64,000 nt of DNA from Danio rerio. Taxonomy: Eukaryota; Chordata; Actinopteri; Cypriniformes; Danionidae. Positions within the stretch are counted from its first letter, which is position 1. Each line of letters starts with the position of its first letter. The DNA lies in the NCBI RefSeq assembly GCF_049306965.1, contig NC_133194.1, positions 8,004,501 to 8,068,500 on the forward strand. The letters are read 5' to 3'. Of this stretch, positions 1-11,980 are shown piece after piece. A program made the translations under genes and the position numbers. The notes below the pieces were generated by a model, which made no database searches, was not told the origin of the DNA, and saw nothing but the letters and a program-made list of their open reading frames with translations.

Positions 1-1357
1 GCAAAAAGCATCTTCTTGTTTTCAGAAATAATATGCCAAAATTAAGTAGGGTTTTTTTTTTGCATAAAACAAGCTAAATAATCTCATATCAAAAGGAAAA
101 ACACAATTACTTTGCTTGTTTTAACGTCTTAAGGCCAAAGGTGTTTTTTTTACATGCATTTTTATTTTTCTTTGCTATATGGGCTTATTGGAACCTACTC
201 AGAATAAAACCTAAGTATCATCTTTTGATGTGATGTACTTTAAGAGAAAAATGATGTCCAAATATGTGGATTTGTGGTCCGGATTTACATAAAACACTTT
301 TTCCTGCCTGTTTTGTAATGCATGTTTAACATGGAACATTTTTGAACATATTTTGACTTTCAGAGAGTAAAAAAAAAATTTTTTCCCCATTTTGGACAGT
401 TAAAAATAGTGTTTGGGACATTTCATATGCTGCAAAATGAAGGATGACACTGTATGTCTGTAACAAAATATAAAACATTCTAAATATTTTAAATAGTCAC
501 TTAAGAACTCACATGTGCTGTCCACATATGTGGTCACCAAGGCCTAGGAATTAAAGGAAAAACCTACTTAATTTTGGCATATTATTTCTGAAAACAAGAC
601 AATAAGGCCGCATTTTCACTGCACTGTTCGAGTGAATAAACTCCGATTTGTTTTCTCCCATGTGGCACAGATCTGATATGGCCCATGTACATGTAAGCAG
701 GAACAAATCACATGGACTCCAATTTACTCAAATCAGATTCAAGCCTTGTTCATATGTGGAAATTTATCCAATATGAATCAGATCTGTGTTCTCGTGTCTG
801 CAGTGTAAGCAGGTAGAACGGATTTTCACCTGTCAATGAGAGTCGCACGTCATTAAAAACCGTAGCGAGTGACGTCAAGTCTGACACTTTCATTTCAGAA
901 CAGACCTCAGCAGAGACGCAAACCTTAAATCTCATACACGAGGACTAAAACAGCTTTTATATTGTTGTATAGCACAGGTATAAGCATGTTAACGAGAGCG
1001 AGAGAGAGCAGTGTCCGCCACGTAACCAATATAAACTAGTGCATACATCACATGCATAAATCATGCCATAGACATTATATTATATTTATTATAGACTCTT
1101 TAATTATCAGCTGTTAGTCAGCGCCTGCTTTTTTTTTTCCTGATCATTGCGTCTCTGCCGTGTGTTGAAAGATGATGTAAGCAGGTCAGCAAACAAATCG
1201 GATACAGTCACAAAATCGGAATTGACCATCAAGATCTGCAGTGTAAATGCAGCCTAACTTGTGCTGGTCTAGAAAATGCTTCTAGATTGAAGACTATTTA
1301 GATATTTGGACTAAAAACAAGACAAAAAAAATTGAAGAAAAGGATTTTTGCAGTGTA
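1..1357. mobile_element. Palindromic DNA element split by a hAT-like insertion (flot1 intron)
   Basis: The left arm (15-55, starting CTTGTTTTCAGAAATAATAT) reappears inverted at 558-598. The sequence at 1254-1357 ends GGATTTTTGCAGTG, which mirrors the GCAAAAAGC at the window start, so it is probably the right end of the same element. The 603-1253 stretch then lies inside it as a later insertion. The outer element is cut by the window edge. It is non-autonomous: no transposase frame is visible. Confidence 0.6.
603..1253. mobile_element. Non-autonomous hAT-like element
   Basis: The termini are imperfect inverted repeats: AAGGCCGCATTTTCACTGCA at the left, and the inverse of TGCAGTGTAAATGCAGCCT at the right. 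The interior has no convincing coding frame. hAT assignment is by the style of the ends only; a clean 8-bp target duplication was not found. Confidence 0.5.
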
Positions 1358-1419
1358 TGTATGACAAATAATTATGAACAAGACGAAAAACTTAAGTAAA
1401 TAAATATGTTTTTAACTTT

Positions 1420-1674
1420 AAGGGTTAGTTTACCCCAAAATAAAAGTTTACTCACTATTTACTCAAGTGTTCAGAGTTTTGAGTTTCTTCTTTTGAACAC
1501 AAAGATATCTTGATGATTGTTGGAACAAGTTAGCCACTGGAAGTACAATGGAAGTCAATGGATACTAGTTTCCAGCATTCTTCAAAATAATCTGGTGTTC
1601 AACAAAAGAAGGAACTCAAACAAGTGGAAAGTGAGAAAATAAAGGCAGATGATGATATTCTGGGGTAAATTCAG
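1420..1674. mobile_element. Angel-like foldback MITE (degenerate)
   Basis: The left end reads AGGGTTAGTTTACCCCAAAA. Inside is the self-complementary pair around GAAGTCAATGG (1551 region), and the right end is TGGGGTAAATTC. This matches the abundant zebrafish hairpin family whose ends read AAAGGGATAGTTCACCCAAA. It sits just upstream of the flot1 exon at 1701. Confidence 0.55.
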
Positions 1675-1700
1675 ATATGAACTCAATTTACTGTGGTCAG

Positions 1701-4465
1701 GTGAGAGGAGAGGCAGAAGCGTACGCTGTGGAGGCTAAAGGTCGTGCTGAAGCAGAGCAGATGGCAAAGAAAGCTGAAGCCTTCCAGCACTACAAAGAAG
1801 GTGCAATGGTGGACATGCTGCTGGAGAAACTTCCAATGGTAAGACGCAATATTTGAGTTGACTTCTCTGCATGTGTGGAGGCAATATAGAAACGTTTTGC
1901 AAGTCAACATAAGCAGAAAGCAGTTGATTGAGTTGATGTCCTGTATTAATGGTAAATTGTATGTTTTCTCTTCATTAGATGGCTGATGAGATCAGTAAGC
2001 CTCTGTCAGCTACAAATAAGGTGACTATGGTCTCCAGCGGAGGTTCAGAGATTGGTGCTGCTAAACTGACAGGCGAAGTCCTCGACATCATGACCAAACT
2101 GCCTGAAACCATCGAGAAACTGACCGGCGTTAACATCTCCCAGGTCAAAATCATTATTATTATTTCAAATTATACACTAAAGTAGTTTTAATACAAGTGA
2201 CTGTACTGGAGTGTGAATATGTTGATACTATATTGTTTACACTATTGACCTTATTCTTCATTGTGGAAGTGCGCTTGTTTTTGCGATTGTTTTAGAACTT
2301 AGAACTTTTGATTCAGTTGCCTAAGGTAGAAATGGACTAGGCATAATAAATGGCAGAAAACGGTCAAACTACTTGTTCTACAAACAAGTGTGTTCAAGGC
2401 TAGATAAAAAGTAGAATAATATAATGTTGAAAGATCAGTTTGCACCATCAAGCACAAGCAGCATAACAAGCTGTTTTTAATGTTAAAAAAATCAATGGAG
2501 TTGAACTAGAAGTCTTGAGTCAAAAATATTTCAATGGCTGCTCCTACTCGCATGTGAAGAACAAGGTTAATATAGTTGGCTAAAAAACATTATGGGTCAA
2601 GCAGTACATAAAAAAACAAAAACAAAGTAATCATAAAACAGTATAAAAACAGTACCAAGATGGCTGCTTAACCTTTGGTTTATGTAACATCATACAGTGC
2701 TTGTAAATAAATGTGGATAGAAACATAAAATGTAAATAAGTGGGCGTGGCTAATGCACGTGTGCCATGCGTGAGGCTTAGAAAGACACTCCATGTTTTCA
2801 ACAAGAAGTGCTCGCTTAGTTTCTATATATTTATACACGATTTTATTTTTTTTTAAGGAAAAGATATTTCCTTAGTGTTTACATATTTATATTTTCATGT
2901 ATACCTTTTTTTTCCAGTTACATATATTTGATATTGTAAGAAGATGTTACTTAAGGAATGTTTATAAAAACTGAAATGTTACACACAGTGGCATTTGTTG
3001 TTTCATGTAAAGTCATATTTTGTTTACTATATTTATAAGGTCCAAAACAAAATACAAAATTAGCAAAGGAGATCAACTCCACTTCTTTTCTTTAATATTC
3101 AAGCTGATGTGTTAGATACAGGGTTCATACACAATTTTGTTACTAAAATTCGGTGACTTATCTAGGACTTTCAAGTAAATTGCTAGGATCTAATGTGTCA
3201 TGTAATTTCTACGTATACATTGTAAATAATAAGAAAAACAATGAATGTTCAAATTTTTTACGTCAATATAATAAAACATGCAACTATTTAGTTAAAATTT
3301 CTATTTATATCTATGTAAAACTAATTTAGATTATGCTTACACAGCACTAATAATGTGAGAGCACGTTTTTGACCAAGGATAGAATAGATTTGTATTCAAT
3401 TATATATTTGTAAACTAATTTCCACAACTTTCTGGGTTTGGTTTATCTGTTTTTCTAAGACTTTTCCGGGGGTCCATTCTTAATACATTGATTACTCAGT
3501 TAGCTGGATTTGGTTATTGATGATTTGAAACAATCCAGGATCGTTTCGTTCTTCAAAACTCAGAATTTTAGTCATAGCAACAGGTCTGGTAGCTCAAACC
3601 TGTTTTTTTTTTTTTTAGGAAAATAATTTATGCAGTCATGCACATGTTTTAACAGATAATATGATGGTGATTTAATGGTTCTTAAATGTTGCAGACACCT
3701 TTACCAATATTAAAATGCTATTTTTGATGCTCAATTAAATTAAACAGCCAGTTATTCCTTATGCCAATTAAGAAACTTGAATAGGCTTAGGCTACTTTAA
3801 TAAAGAAAATTAGCTCTAAATGTAAAGCTAAATAAATTGCTTAAATCACTCCACACATGAAAGTGCAAAACCTGCAGCTCACCACAAATGTGGAAAATTC
3901 ATTCAAATCATTTACTATGAATTTGATGTAATTTTACTCACATGGATAATTCAATAATAATTAGATGATGTCATAACGCTGCCGTGCCGTCAGCCAATTG
4001 TTGCATTCCTGATCATAATTTTGTGGATCAATATATCTGTCCTTCACAACACATGCAGTGATCTCAGATCAGTTTATCCAGATATTTTAATCTGATTCAC
4101 AAACTTATTTGAAGAACCAAATTAGCCAGAGATCACTTATCAAGATTAAAAGATCCAGGATCTGCCAAATCATCTTAGATCATTTAAGCGCGGTACGAAG
4201 AAAAGACCCCAGGTTTTCCATGACCGTTTAAACCCTGTACATAAAGCCTTTCTTTCCATTTTCTGGAATAACTACCTTTATTTTAAAAAAAAAAAACTTC
4301 ATCGTGAACAATATTGTTACCATGATACAAACTTTCACATCCCATTAATTAAAATGTTGGTCATACTGCCCGTCCCTAATTTAATTAATATGTAGTTTGT
4401 GCATAAATATATATATTTACTGACTCCGCATTTCTCTTTCTCTTTAGGTGGCCCGAACCGGCTGA
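1701..4465 (+). CDS. flot1: Flotillin-1, C-terminal three exons (partial gene)
   Basis: Flotillin-1 is a membrane scaffold protein of lipid-raft-like microdomains and endosomes that oligomerises with flotillin-2. Three exons are seen: 1701-1838, 1979-2143 and 4448-4465, each with AG/GT borders, all phase 0. They encode 106 C-terminal residues. The first carries the EAEA-rich coiled-coil part ([33 protein letters not shown]). The second reads [18 protein letters not shown] and [14 protein letters not shown] and ends LTGVNISQ. The last exon adds only VARTG before TGA at 4463-4465. From memory of the families, this matches human FLOT1 ([22 protein letters not shown]) and not FLOT2. Upstream exons with the SPFH/PHB domain lie outside the window. 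Whether this is the a or b zebrafish paralogue cannot be decided here. The 3' UTR end is not fixed; the first AATAAA downstream is at 5645-5650, inside a MITE. Confidence 0.93.
2144..4447. other. flot1 last intron: AT-rich, with nested repeat remnants
   Basis: This 2.3-kb intron has no coding signal. Around 3117 (CAGGGTTCATACAC) and 4225-4240 (AAACCCTGTAC) sit the inverted ends of one degenerate element. Inside it another diverged repeat carries ATCCAGGATC near 3533 and 4156. The rest is AT-rich single-copy-looking sequence. Family names cannot be assigned by eye. Confidence 0.4.
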
Positions 4466-5349
4466 AGCAGTTCTCCGACATGAATACTGTATGCATGCTT
4501 CAGAAATCTTTTACATTTTTCTCTGACTTCTCACATTTTCCTTCATGTTCGTTTTCTCCAACTTCCTCCTCTTTCAATAAGTCCATTTCTACCTTCATCA
4601 TTCCTATCTTCCACTATATCTCTATTGTTTCCCATGTTTCTCTCTCTCTCCACTTCCTGTCTGTCTTTGCCTTGCTGCCAAAACCCAAAGTGCATTGAAA
4701 TCAAAACCTCCAGGGAAGAAAGCTGTTCTTTATATTTTGTAATGCAATCATAATAAGACAGTGAAGTCCAAGTATCCACTGAAAGCCATTAGTCGACGCA
4801 GCTTTTATCACATTCACCAGTCGTTTTTCCCTATAGAGTGCTTTTACATGTGGCCAGTGCATTCAGAGCTGTTATCATAGCTGAGCTTTCCATGGGAAAA
4901 GCCAAAGCAACTTGAAGGGAAACACGTTTCTGTTTCTGTGAGTGTAATACTTTCACTTTACCTCAGCGGTGTGTGTTTTAGCTATATTTGTTAGACACGA
5001 CTACATTATTATAGGTTCAAATAGTACTCTGAAGATACTGCCAGTGTTTGAAGTGTTTATTCATATTATATCGAACAATCGAGTGTCTTTATATGTCTAG
5101 AAGAACTGTAGGTCGGTAATTATTCTATTTATTTGACAGATCTGTCATTTTAATGCTCTGTGCTGTCGTTTGAAGTGTTTTCACGCTTGACTGAAGAGTC
5201 TGAATATAGAAATCTGTACTGTTTCGTCCTAAAGAAGGCCATGTTGATGATATTGTGGCCATGTAGCAAATTTTTTAGGACTAGATTTACCAGGGAAACA
5301 TGTTTGTTCTATTTATCTGTGTTCATCGGAGGATTTAGATAAAGACTAT
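4466..5349. other. flot1 3' flank, probably 3' UTR, no gene seen
   Basis: A pyrimidine-rich stretch (4430-4680) follows the stop codon and then AT-rich sequence. No protein frame with family resemblance is present. Some of this is probably flot1 3' UTR, but no AATAAA occurs before 5645. Confidence 0.4.
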
Positions 5350-5889
5350 TTAAAGGGATAGTTCACCCAACAGTTCAAATTTGCTCATTATTTACGAGTG
5401 GTTATATAGAGCAGTGTTTCTCAACCACGTTCCTGGATGACCACCAGATCTGCACATTTCCCCATGTGTCCTTAACCAAACACACCTGATTCAGATCTTC
5501 AGCTCATTAGTAGAGATTGAAAGACCTGTAATGGGTGTGACAGACAAAGGAGACATCAAAGCATGCAGTGCTGGTGGTCCTCCAGGAACGTGGTTGAGAA
5601 ACACTGATATGAAGGGCTTTGAGTTTAACAACAGCGCATTCCTAAATAAAATGTTTTATTATTATTATTATTATTATAAACATGATGACGTATTTTGATA
5701 AAAGCGGAAAACCGGTAACCATTGACTTCAATTGTAGGAAAAATAAATACTATAGAAGTCAATGGTTACAGGTTTTTAACATTCTTCAAAGTATCTTTTT
5801 TTGTGTTTAACAGATGAAAGAAGGTTTATAACAAGTAAAGAGTTAAAAAATAATGACAATTTTGAATTTTTGTGTGAACTACCCATGTA
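5350..5889. mobile_element. Angel-like MITE carrying a second MITE
   Basis: The left end AAAGGGATAGTTCACCCAAC and the right end GTGTGAACTACCCATG are inverted repeats of the same family as at 1420 and 6336. The internal stem is the pair around CCATTGACTTCAATTG and AAGTCAATGGTTACAGG. The element is interrupted at 5412-5606 by another, younger MITE. Confidence 0.65.
5412..5606. mobile_element. 195-bp hAT-type MITE
   Basis: Ends are CAGTGTTTCTCAACCACGTT and its inverse AACGTGGTTGAGAAACACTG, essentially perfect over about 30 bp. A second copy of the family is at 30627-30821. It is inserted in the MITE at 5350-5889, so it is the younger of the two. Confidence 0.75.
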
Positions 5890-6335
5890 AAATGGCTTGA
5901 ATATTACATAAAAAGAGATATTACGTTCAATACTTTTTATTAAATATGATTCTAGTTGATGATTTGTTTTTAATTATACAGTATTCAATATTGGTTATAC
6001 TATGTAAATCTTTGATTACATCATGATTGTTGTGAATGTTGTTTTTTAAGTGTTTAAATGTCAGTACAATATATTGTTTTTTTAATGCACATTTCATAAA
6101 ACACGTCATAATATGTTCATTACATTTAATATTTACTAACATTATTACGATGTATACACAGTTACGGTGTTTACTAGATGTTGTTACGTAACGCAAACTG
6201 AACTAACCCCACATTTACGACACACATTTTTACACTCTTCATGATTAATGGATTATTATGGCTGATATTTCTGATGCATCTTATGAACGCTAAATATGAA
6301 GGCCTGTTTATTTACTATTTGTGGTAAGATGTTTG

Positions 6336-6577
6336 TTAAAGGGATAGTTCACTTCATTCCCCTTTTACTCAAATTCTTCCAAAGGTGCTTTTTTCCATTT
6401 GACTTAAAAGAAGATATTTTGAAAAATGTTGGAAATCTGTAACCTTTATTACTATTGAAGTTAATGGTCACAGACTTCTAACATTCTTCAAATTATCTTC
6501 TTTTGTGTTCAACAGAAGAAAGAACTCCATAAAGGGATAACAGATGTTTCATTTTTGTGTGAACTATCCCTTTAAGC
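6336..6577. mobile_element. Angel-like foldback MITE
   Basis: It runs from TTAAAGGGATAGTTCACTTC to GAACTATCCCTTTAAGC. Internal arms around GAAATCTGTAACC and GTCACAGACTTCTAACATT form a hairpin. No coding content. Confidence 0.7.
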
Positions 6578-7123
6578 ATATACCGTAATGTTTGGATAGA
6601 TTATTAGTATTCTAGCTTGGGCATTAGACACTATGTAGGATAAGGTTGCGGGTAAGAAAACCTATATTTGTCAATAGATGCTTTTTTCTATTTTATACAG
6701 TATCTATATACTAATATCAATCACTCATGTGAAATGTTGCAGTTTCAACATGCATGCAAAGACTAACAAACCAAAACTGCTTTACTGTCTATTTGTGCTT
6801 CTATAAATGCCTTAAAGTAAACTCTCTCTCTACTAAAATAAACATTTAACTAAAGTCATATCTGTTCGGTCTCACTCTGTCAACCTAAAAAACTAAACGC
6901 AAGCATCATTTTCGTAGAGTTTGGAGCTATGAAGGTTAATGTTAAAGTCATTATTAATTTTCTTTCTTTTGTCAAATATTTCCCAAATGATGTATAACAG
7001 AGTAAGGATTTTTTACAGTATTTCTTATTTTCCTTCTAAAGAAAGTTTTTTTTAGCTAGAATGAAAGCAGATTAAAAAAAATTTAAACACCATTTTAAGA
7101 TCAATACTATTAGCCCCCTTACA

Positions 7124-9208
7124 GGTGCTGTATGTAAGTTTTTGAATCTTCTAAGGCATAAAAATACCATAATATGTTGGCAGATATTTAAAAAACATGC
7201 CAAGTGAGCATTCTTGTTTATCTGAAAAGTAATGCTGAAGTCAGATATTCTGCTTTAATAATGTGTGTGCCAGAATGTCTCTTTGTTTTGTTTTCTTTAA
7301 CCCACCCAATGCCAGTTTAGCCAATATTATCTCAGCACCCCGGGTTGCCTCGGTGGAAAACAGCATATTTCATTCATTCAGTCATGATGGCTCTCTAAGC
7401 ATGAGTTTGTGACTGAAATGCGACCTCCGGTGGACAGTAGCAACCTCTGAAATGAGACGCAGGTTAAATAAACGTAGTCTATAGGCCTTTGTCTTTTAAA
7501 TAAGACATTTCTTATTCCAAATGATCAACTAGAAGTTTAGTTATAATTTGTTGTTCCAAAAACTTGCATAGGCGACAAGACTTGCATCAGGTGGTGTAAA
7601 ACATCGTCAGAGATTTCTTTTTTTTAATCCTAAAGCGTTGTCATTTTTATTTTCTTGATCCTGCCTGAAACAAGGGGAAGGTATACAAAAATAGAATTAG
7701 GATTGGGCCACTGTAACCTCCGTGTTCTAAAAACATACTGCATCAGGGACTCTCAACCGGTGAGCTTCAGCGATCCTGCAGGTGGGCTGTGAGATAGCTT
7801 AATATTATCTTAAATTTCCAACCGCTGCGCGTCAACTGGGACTGTATGTTCTGAGTTGTATAAAGCAAACTCACGCAAAAGGTTATGATGATTCGAGTTA
7901 TAATCACCAGCTCGCACGTGCCTCACGTCTGCGACTCATACTGTATGAAAGTCGCACAATTCTTTTGCTTCATAAACTGTGCATGCTCTCTCTTTGTAAA
8001 CACTTTAAAATATCCGCATAGTTGTCCAAATTAACGTCTTGCGAGAGTTTTATAACTGACACGTGTCCATACAGGCCAATAATGTCCAGCTACAAGCCAG
8101 GCCACCTTCAGATCGATGTGTTTCAACAGATTTTTTACTGTATTTTACATTTATGGTTAGGTTGTTTATTTTAATGGATATAGATCAATAGATGAATAGA
8201 AGTCAGTCTAATTCAAAGCATCAGCAGTTTTTTTTTTGCCATCTCCTGTAGTCCTGTCAGGTTCCTTTGCTGAAGTAAAGAATTCAGGAGCTTTGAACCT
8301 CTGTTCTTTTTTTTTTTTAACTATTAAGATTTATATTTTATATTATATATATTTATACACATGCACAATGTTTCAATTTTTTATACAATGATGTAGAAAT
8401 ATAAGAGAACAATAGAAGGCAAAATAAATGTTTTATTAATAAATAAAGATTTAAAATAAACATTTTCTCTAGACAATCAGTTTGGGCCTTTAAAAAATAA
8501 TTCAGAGAAAAAGGTGGGCCTTGAAGTGAAAAAGGTTGAGAACCCCTGTGCTACATGATGAGATTTGCAAAGATATGCAATTAAGCTGTTTGCATCAGAC
8601 GAAACACGATGGAAATTTAAATGCAGCAATTCAGAAGCACAGAATAATGCACTCACTGCACTCCAACGAATATATAAAGTTTGTAATCTAACTAATACAA
8701 ATGAAACCTTTTTAACATTATTAAATGTAGATACTGACGCGCTGATTTGTGTTGGCTTGCACTGAGTCACAGTTCTAAAGTTCAATTTCAAATGGTTTAT
8801 TTTATTTTTCAAGATCTGTGAACTATCTGCTGCTGCTTTCAGTAGTACGGCAATAAATATCATAGAAAATCACATTATTATTGATTAACGCTGAATAAGC
8901 ACATGATGTGTACCTGAGGTGATCATTGTTCGCCTATGAGAAATAAAAGCTGTTTCTAAAATAGAAATTTCAGGTGTTGGTTTGGACAAAAAAATCTTTT
9001 TAATATGGAAAATATTCCAAAATATTGCTTTTAGTTAGAAAATGGTTCAAATCAGCCTTTAGGCTCAATAGTCAGACATACTTAAATCTGGCAACCTGCG
9101 CTTGTGTGGACTCGTTGAGGAACCGCTGAGTGAAAATGGGTTTGATCCAGGAGTGCAATACCTAGTTCAACCACTGGGTGTCAGACTTACATACTGCACT
9201 TTTAAGCT
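7124..9208. mobile_element. Non-autonomous element with GTGCTGTATGTAAG-type ends
   Basis: The left end AGGTGCTGTATGTAAGTTTT is mirrored by CTTACATACTGCACTTTT at the right. About 400 bp of its interior (8630-9010) is similar to 18370-18800 in a znf384l intron, for example the shared CTATCTGCTGCTG and AGGTGATCATTGT words, so it is a repeat family. It is itself interrupted at 7745-8555. Confidence 0.55.
7745..8555. mobile_element. hAT-like element, innermost of a three-level nest
   Basis: The left end reads GGGACTCTCAACCGGTGAGC; the right end AAAGGTTGAGAACCCCTGTG is its imperfect inverse. No transposase frame is evident. It lies inside the element at 7124-9208. Confidence 0.5.
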
Positions 9209-9430
9209 TTTTTTTCCCGATTGCCTACAAAACAAACCATTGTTATACAATGACTTGCCTAATTACACTGACTTGCCTAATTAACCCAGTTAAGACTTTA
9301 AATGTCACCTAAAGCTGAATATTATTATGTTGAAAGATGTCTAGTAAAAATATGGCAAAGATAAAATGAACCAGCTATTAGAAATGAGTTAATAAAACTA
9401 TTGTTTAGAAATGTGTTGAAAAAAAATTGA

Positions 9431-9493
9431 TAAATATATATATATATAGAAATTGATAAATATATATATATATATATATAATGACAGAAATTG

Positions 9494-9566
<73 letters not shown>
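9431..9566. repeat. (TA)n microsatellite with GATAAATATA units
   Basis: Three (TA)n blocks are separated by repeats of GAAATTGATAAA. Open frames here that read as strings of Tyr-Ile are an artefact of the repeat. Confidence 0.95.
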
Positions 9567-9597
9567 AAAGGGCTAATAATTCTGACTTCAACTGTAA

Positions 9598-10528
9598 ATA
9601 AACATTTGAAAGCATAATTATAATCACTTGTTAACTTACCCTTTTCGATGTACACGATCCCGATGTCTTCTTCCTTGACTAACTAGTTCTCCACATAAGC
9701 AAAAGCTCCTCACAATCTGCTTAAATTCCTCACAATCTGCCTGATAACAACAAAAACAAACACCAAATCAACAAGGCATGCATTAACTAACTGATACAAC
9801 ATCTTTTTAAACTCCAAACACATTACATATCCCAGAGAAAAAGCATGTTTATCTGTTTTTTATTGTTGTTATTGTTCATATTAGGAGAAACAGTTACGTC
9901 AGATGAATGAGTGTTGATCTATACAGCAAAGAGTCTTCTTAAAGAGTAGTTAATAAGTATTAGGAGTGACAGAAGTAACATTAATAATAATAAGAATAAT
10001 AATATCTGAGAACCGTGTTATTTTTTTCTCTCCAAAAGACATATATGGATACAACAAGGATTATACATGAAGGACCGGCCAATCATCTGGCTGCTTCCTG
10101 GACACCCGGAGGTCAGCGATTGGATGGTTTAGCAATATGTTAACATCCCGTACTCTGAGCTCTAACGTTGCCTTTTTAATACATTTTGTAAAAATCATAT
10201 CTCGGCTGGACCAGAAAGACAATCCTTCCCTTTTATGAATGAACACGTCGTCTCTATATACACACACGCGCACACACGTATAGAATAACTCCCAATTGAT
10301 AATGATGATGAGAATATTTGCATATAAAAGAACAGTTAATATAATAATTGGTATTAAAGTTTCTTTTTTTTTTTAAAAAACACTACTAAATAGTACCTGG
10401 TAACCAATTTTTTCCCGCCCTTTCTTTCTTAACAAAACGAAAGACTCATTTTAGGGAGGATCATGAAAATATAAAATGACTTGACGACTTAGGATTAAAA
10501 AAAGACATTTCTGATGATGTTAAACACC
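9598..10528. other. Intergenic, no gene or recognised repeat
   Basis: AT-rich sequence with a short direct repeat (CTCCTCACAATCTGC, twice near 9706-9742) and a TATACACACACGCGCACACACG tract near 10257. I see no coding frame or transposon ends here. Confidence 0.4.
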
Positions 10529-11157
10529 ACCTGATAAAAGTCTTGTCGCCTATCTAAGTTTTAGGAACAGTATATAATAACTTGACTTCTAGTTGATCAT
10601 TTGGTATCAGAAGTGGCTTATATGAAAGTCGAAGGCCTCTAGATTACGCTTATTTTACCAAAATAAAATATGATCATGCCTTGATTTTTTATTATTTAAT
10701 TAGGACAGTAAGGTCTGACTTTGCTTAGACAAAAGTCTTGTCACTTAACAGAAATAATGTCCAGTATAAAATATAAAGTCATGCTGCTGTGGAGAAATAA
10801 TTAATATTGTGTCCGACTCCCATGAGCTTGGAGGACTGCATCCATACATCTCTGCAATGACTCAAATAACTTATTATTAGTCATCTGGAATGGCAAAGAA
10901 AGCATCTTGCAGGACTCCCAGAGTTCATCAAGTTCCTTTGGATTCATCTTCAATGCCTCCTCCATCATCTTACCTCAGACATACTCAACAATGTTCATGT
11001 CTGGTGATTGGGCTGGCCAATCCAGAAACACCTTCTTTGCTTTCAGGAATTTTGATGTTGAGGCTGAGGTATGAGAAGTGGCGCTATCCTGCTGAGGAAT
11101 TCACCCTCTCCTGTGGTTTGTAATGTAATGGGCAGCACAAATTTCTTGATACCTTAC

Positions 11158-11980
11158 GGCAGATTTATACTTCAGTGTCAAGCGTATGCTAAAGCTCAGC
11201 CTACGTGTGGTTGCAAAGCCCTCGCTGACGCGCACCTCTTCAAAAATGTAACTACGCATAGCGCAAGCTCTGTGATTGGTCAGCATGAAAGCGCAGACAA
11301 GTGTGGGCGGGACCAAGAGACGAGCAAATCCGCTGGAGCGAGTGTTTACAAGGAGCTCCGGATGGAGGCTGTTGCTTTGCGTTTACCTTATGGCAGTGGT
11401 TCTCAAACTGTGGTACGTGTACCACTATTGGTACGCAGGCTTCCTTCTAGTAGTACGCGGAGGAATTAAATATGTGATGTACATGCTACACACATTTAAA
11501 AATGTATCAAAAATTATGTACATAATAAGCCATATATGACATATAGCCTATATTTCTAAGGTAATCTGCCACATTTTTTTTAAACTGTGCAGAGTTGTAG
11601 CTGCTTTACTGGGCCTACTACGCTACTATATTTCAATACTGCTCATTATGGTGGTACTTGAAGAGGCAATTTTTTTCTGAGGTGGTACTTGATGAAAAAA
11701 ATTTGAGAACCACTGCCTTATGGTTAAAGTTGTTGCACATCCGCTGGTTCCTGCCTCAAAATGAGCGAGTTTGAACCACTTGTACATTAAAAAAACATTC
11801 AGAAAAAACCAAACCCCAGCGAAGAAACTCGACACAAAGGAACATAAACACCTACTGCCAACTAGCATTTCGGAAGCAAATTGCAGTGCAACAGAAACAG
11901 CGCACACAAGTATGAATGCACAGCTACACGCGTTGCATGCACCATGGGTCACGCCGATCACTTGACGCAGAAGTAAAAAC
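11158..11980. mobile_element. hAT-like element inside the Tc-type transposon
   Basis: The left end CAGATTTATACTTCAGTGTC and the right end GACGCAGAAGTAAAAACC are imperfect inverse copies, with further inverted matches inwards (GTGATTGG, GCATGCAAC region). It interrupts the Tc-type element and contains the smaller insertion at 11394-11715. Confidence 0.5.
11394..11715. mobile_element. 322-bp hAT MITE with perfect 8-bp target duplication
   Basis: The element begins CAGTGGTTCTCAAACTGTGG and ends TTTGAGAACCACTG. The flanks are identical 8-bp copies of CCTTATGG (11386-11393 and 11716-11723), the target-site length expected of hAT transposition. It is the youngest layer of the nest. Confidence 0.9.

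Larger units (their letters stand above)
6920..9597. mobile_element. Common zebrafish TA-target MITE, split by a 2.1-kb insertion
   Basis: The left part (6940-7123) and right part (9209-9597, ending TTCTGACTTCAACTGTA) are the two halves of the family seen complete at 23175-23727. Shared words include ATTAGCCCCC, AAACCATTGTTATACAATGA, GCCTAATTA and GGCAAAGATAAAATGA. The halves are separated by the element at 7124-9208. A (TA)n expansion at 9431-9566 lies inside the right part. Confidence 0.65.

Noticed and set aside
1701-2143. flotillin-2 as the identity of the first gene
   Set aside because: The exon reads [13 protein letters not shown] and LTGVNISQ as in flotillin-1; flotillin-2 has different residues there.
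8477-8863. 128-codon minus-strand frame
   Set aside because: It crosses the border of two nested repeats and has no recognisable motif.
9325-9655. Frames of 85-100 codons reading long Tyr-Ile strings
   Set aside because: They translate a (TA)n microsatellite; the same happens at 35502-35762 and 61886-62110.
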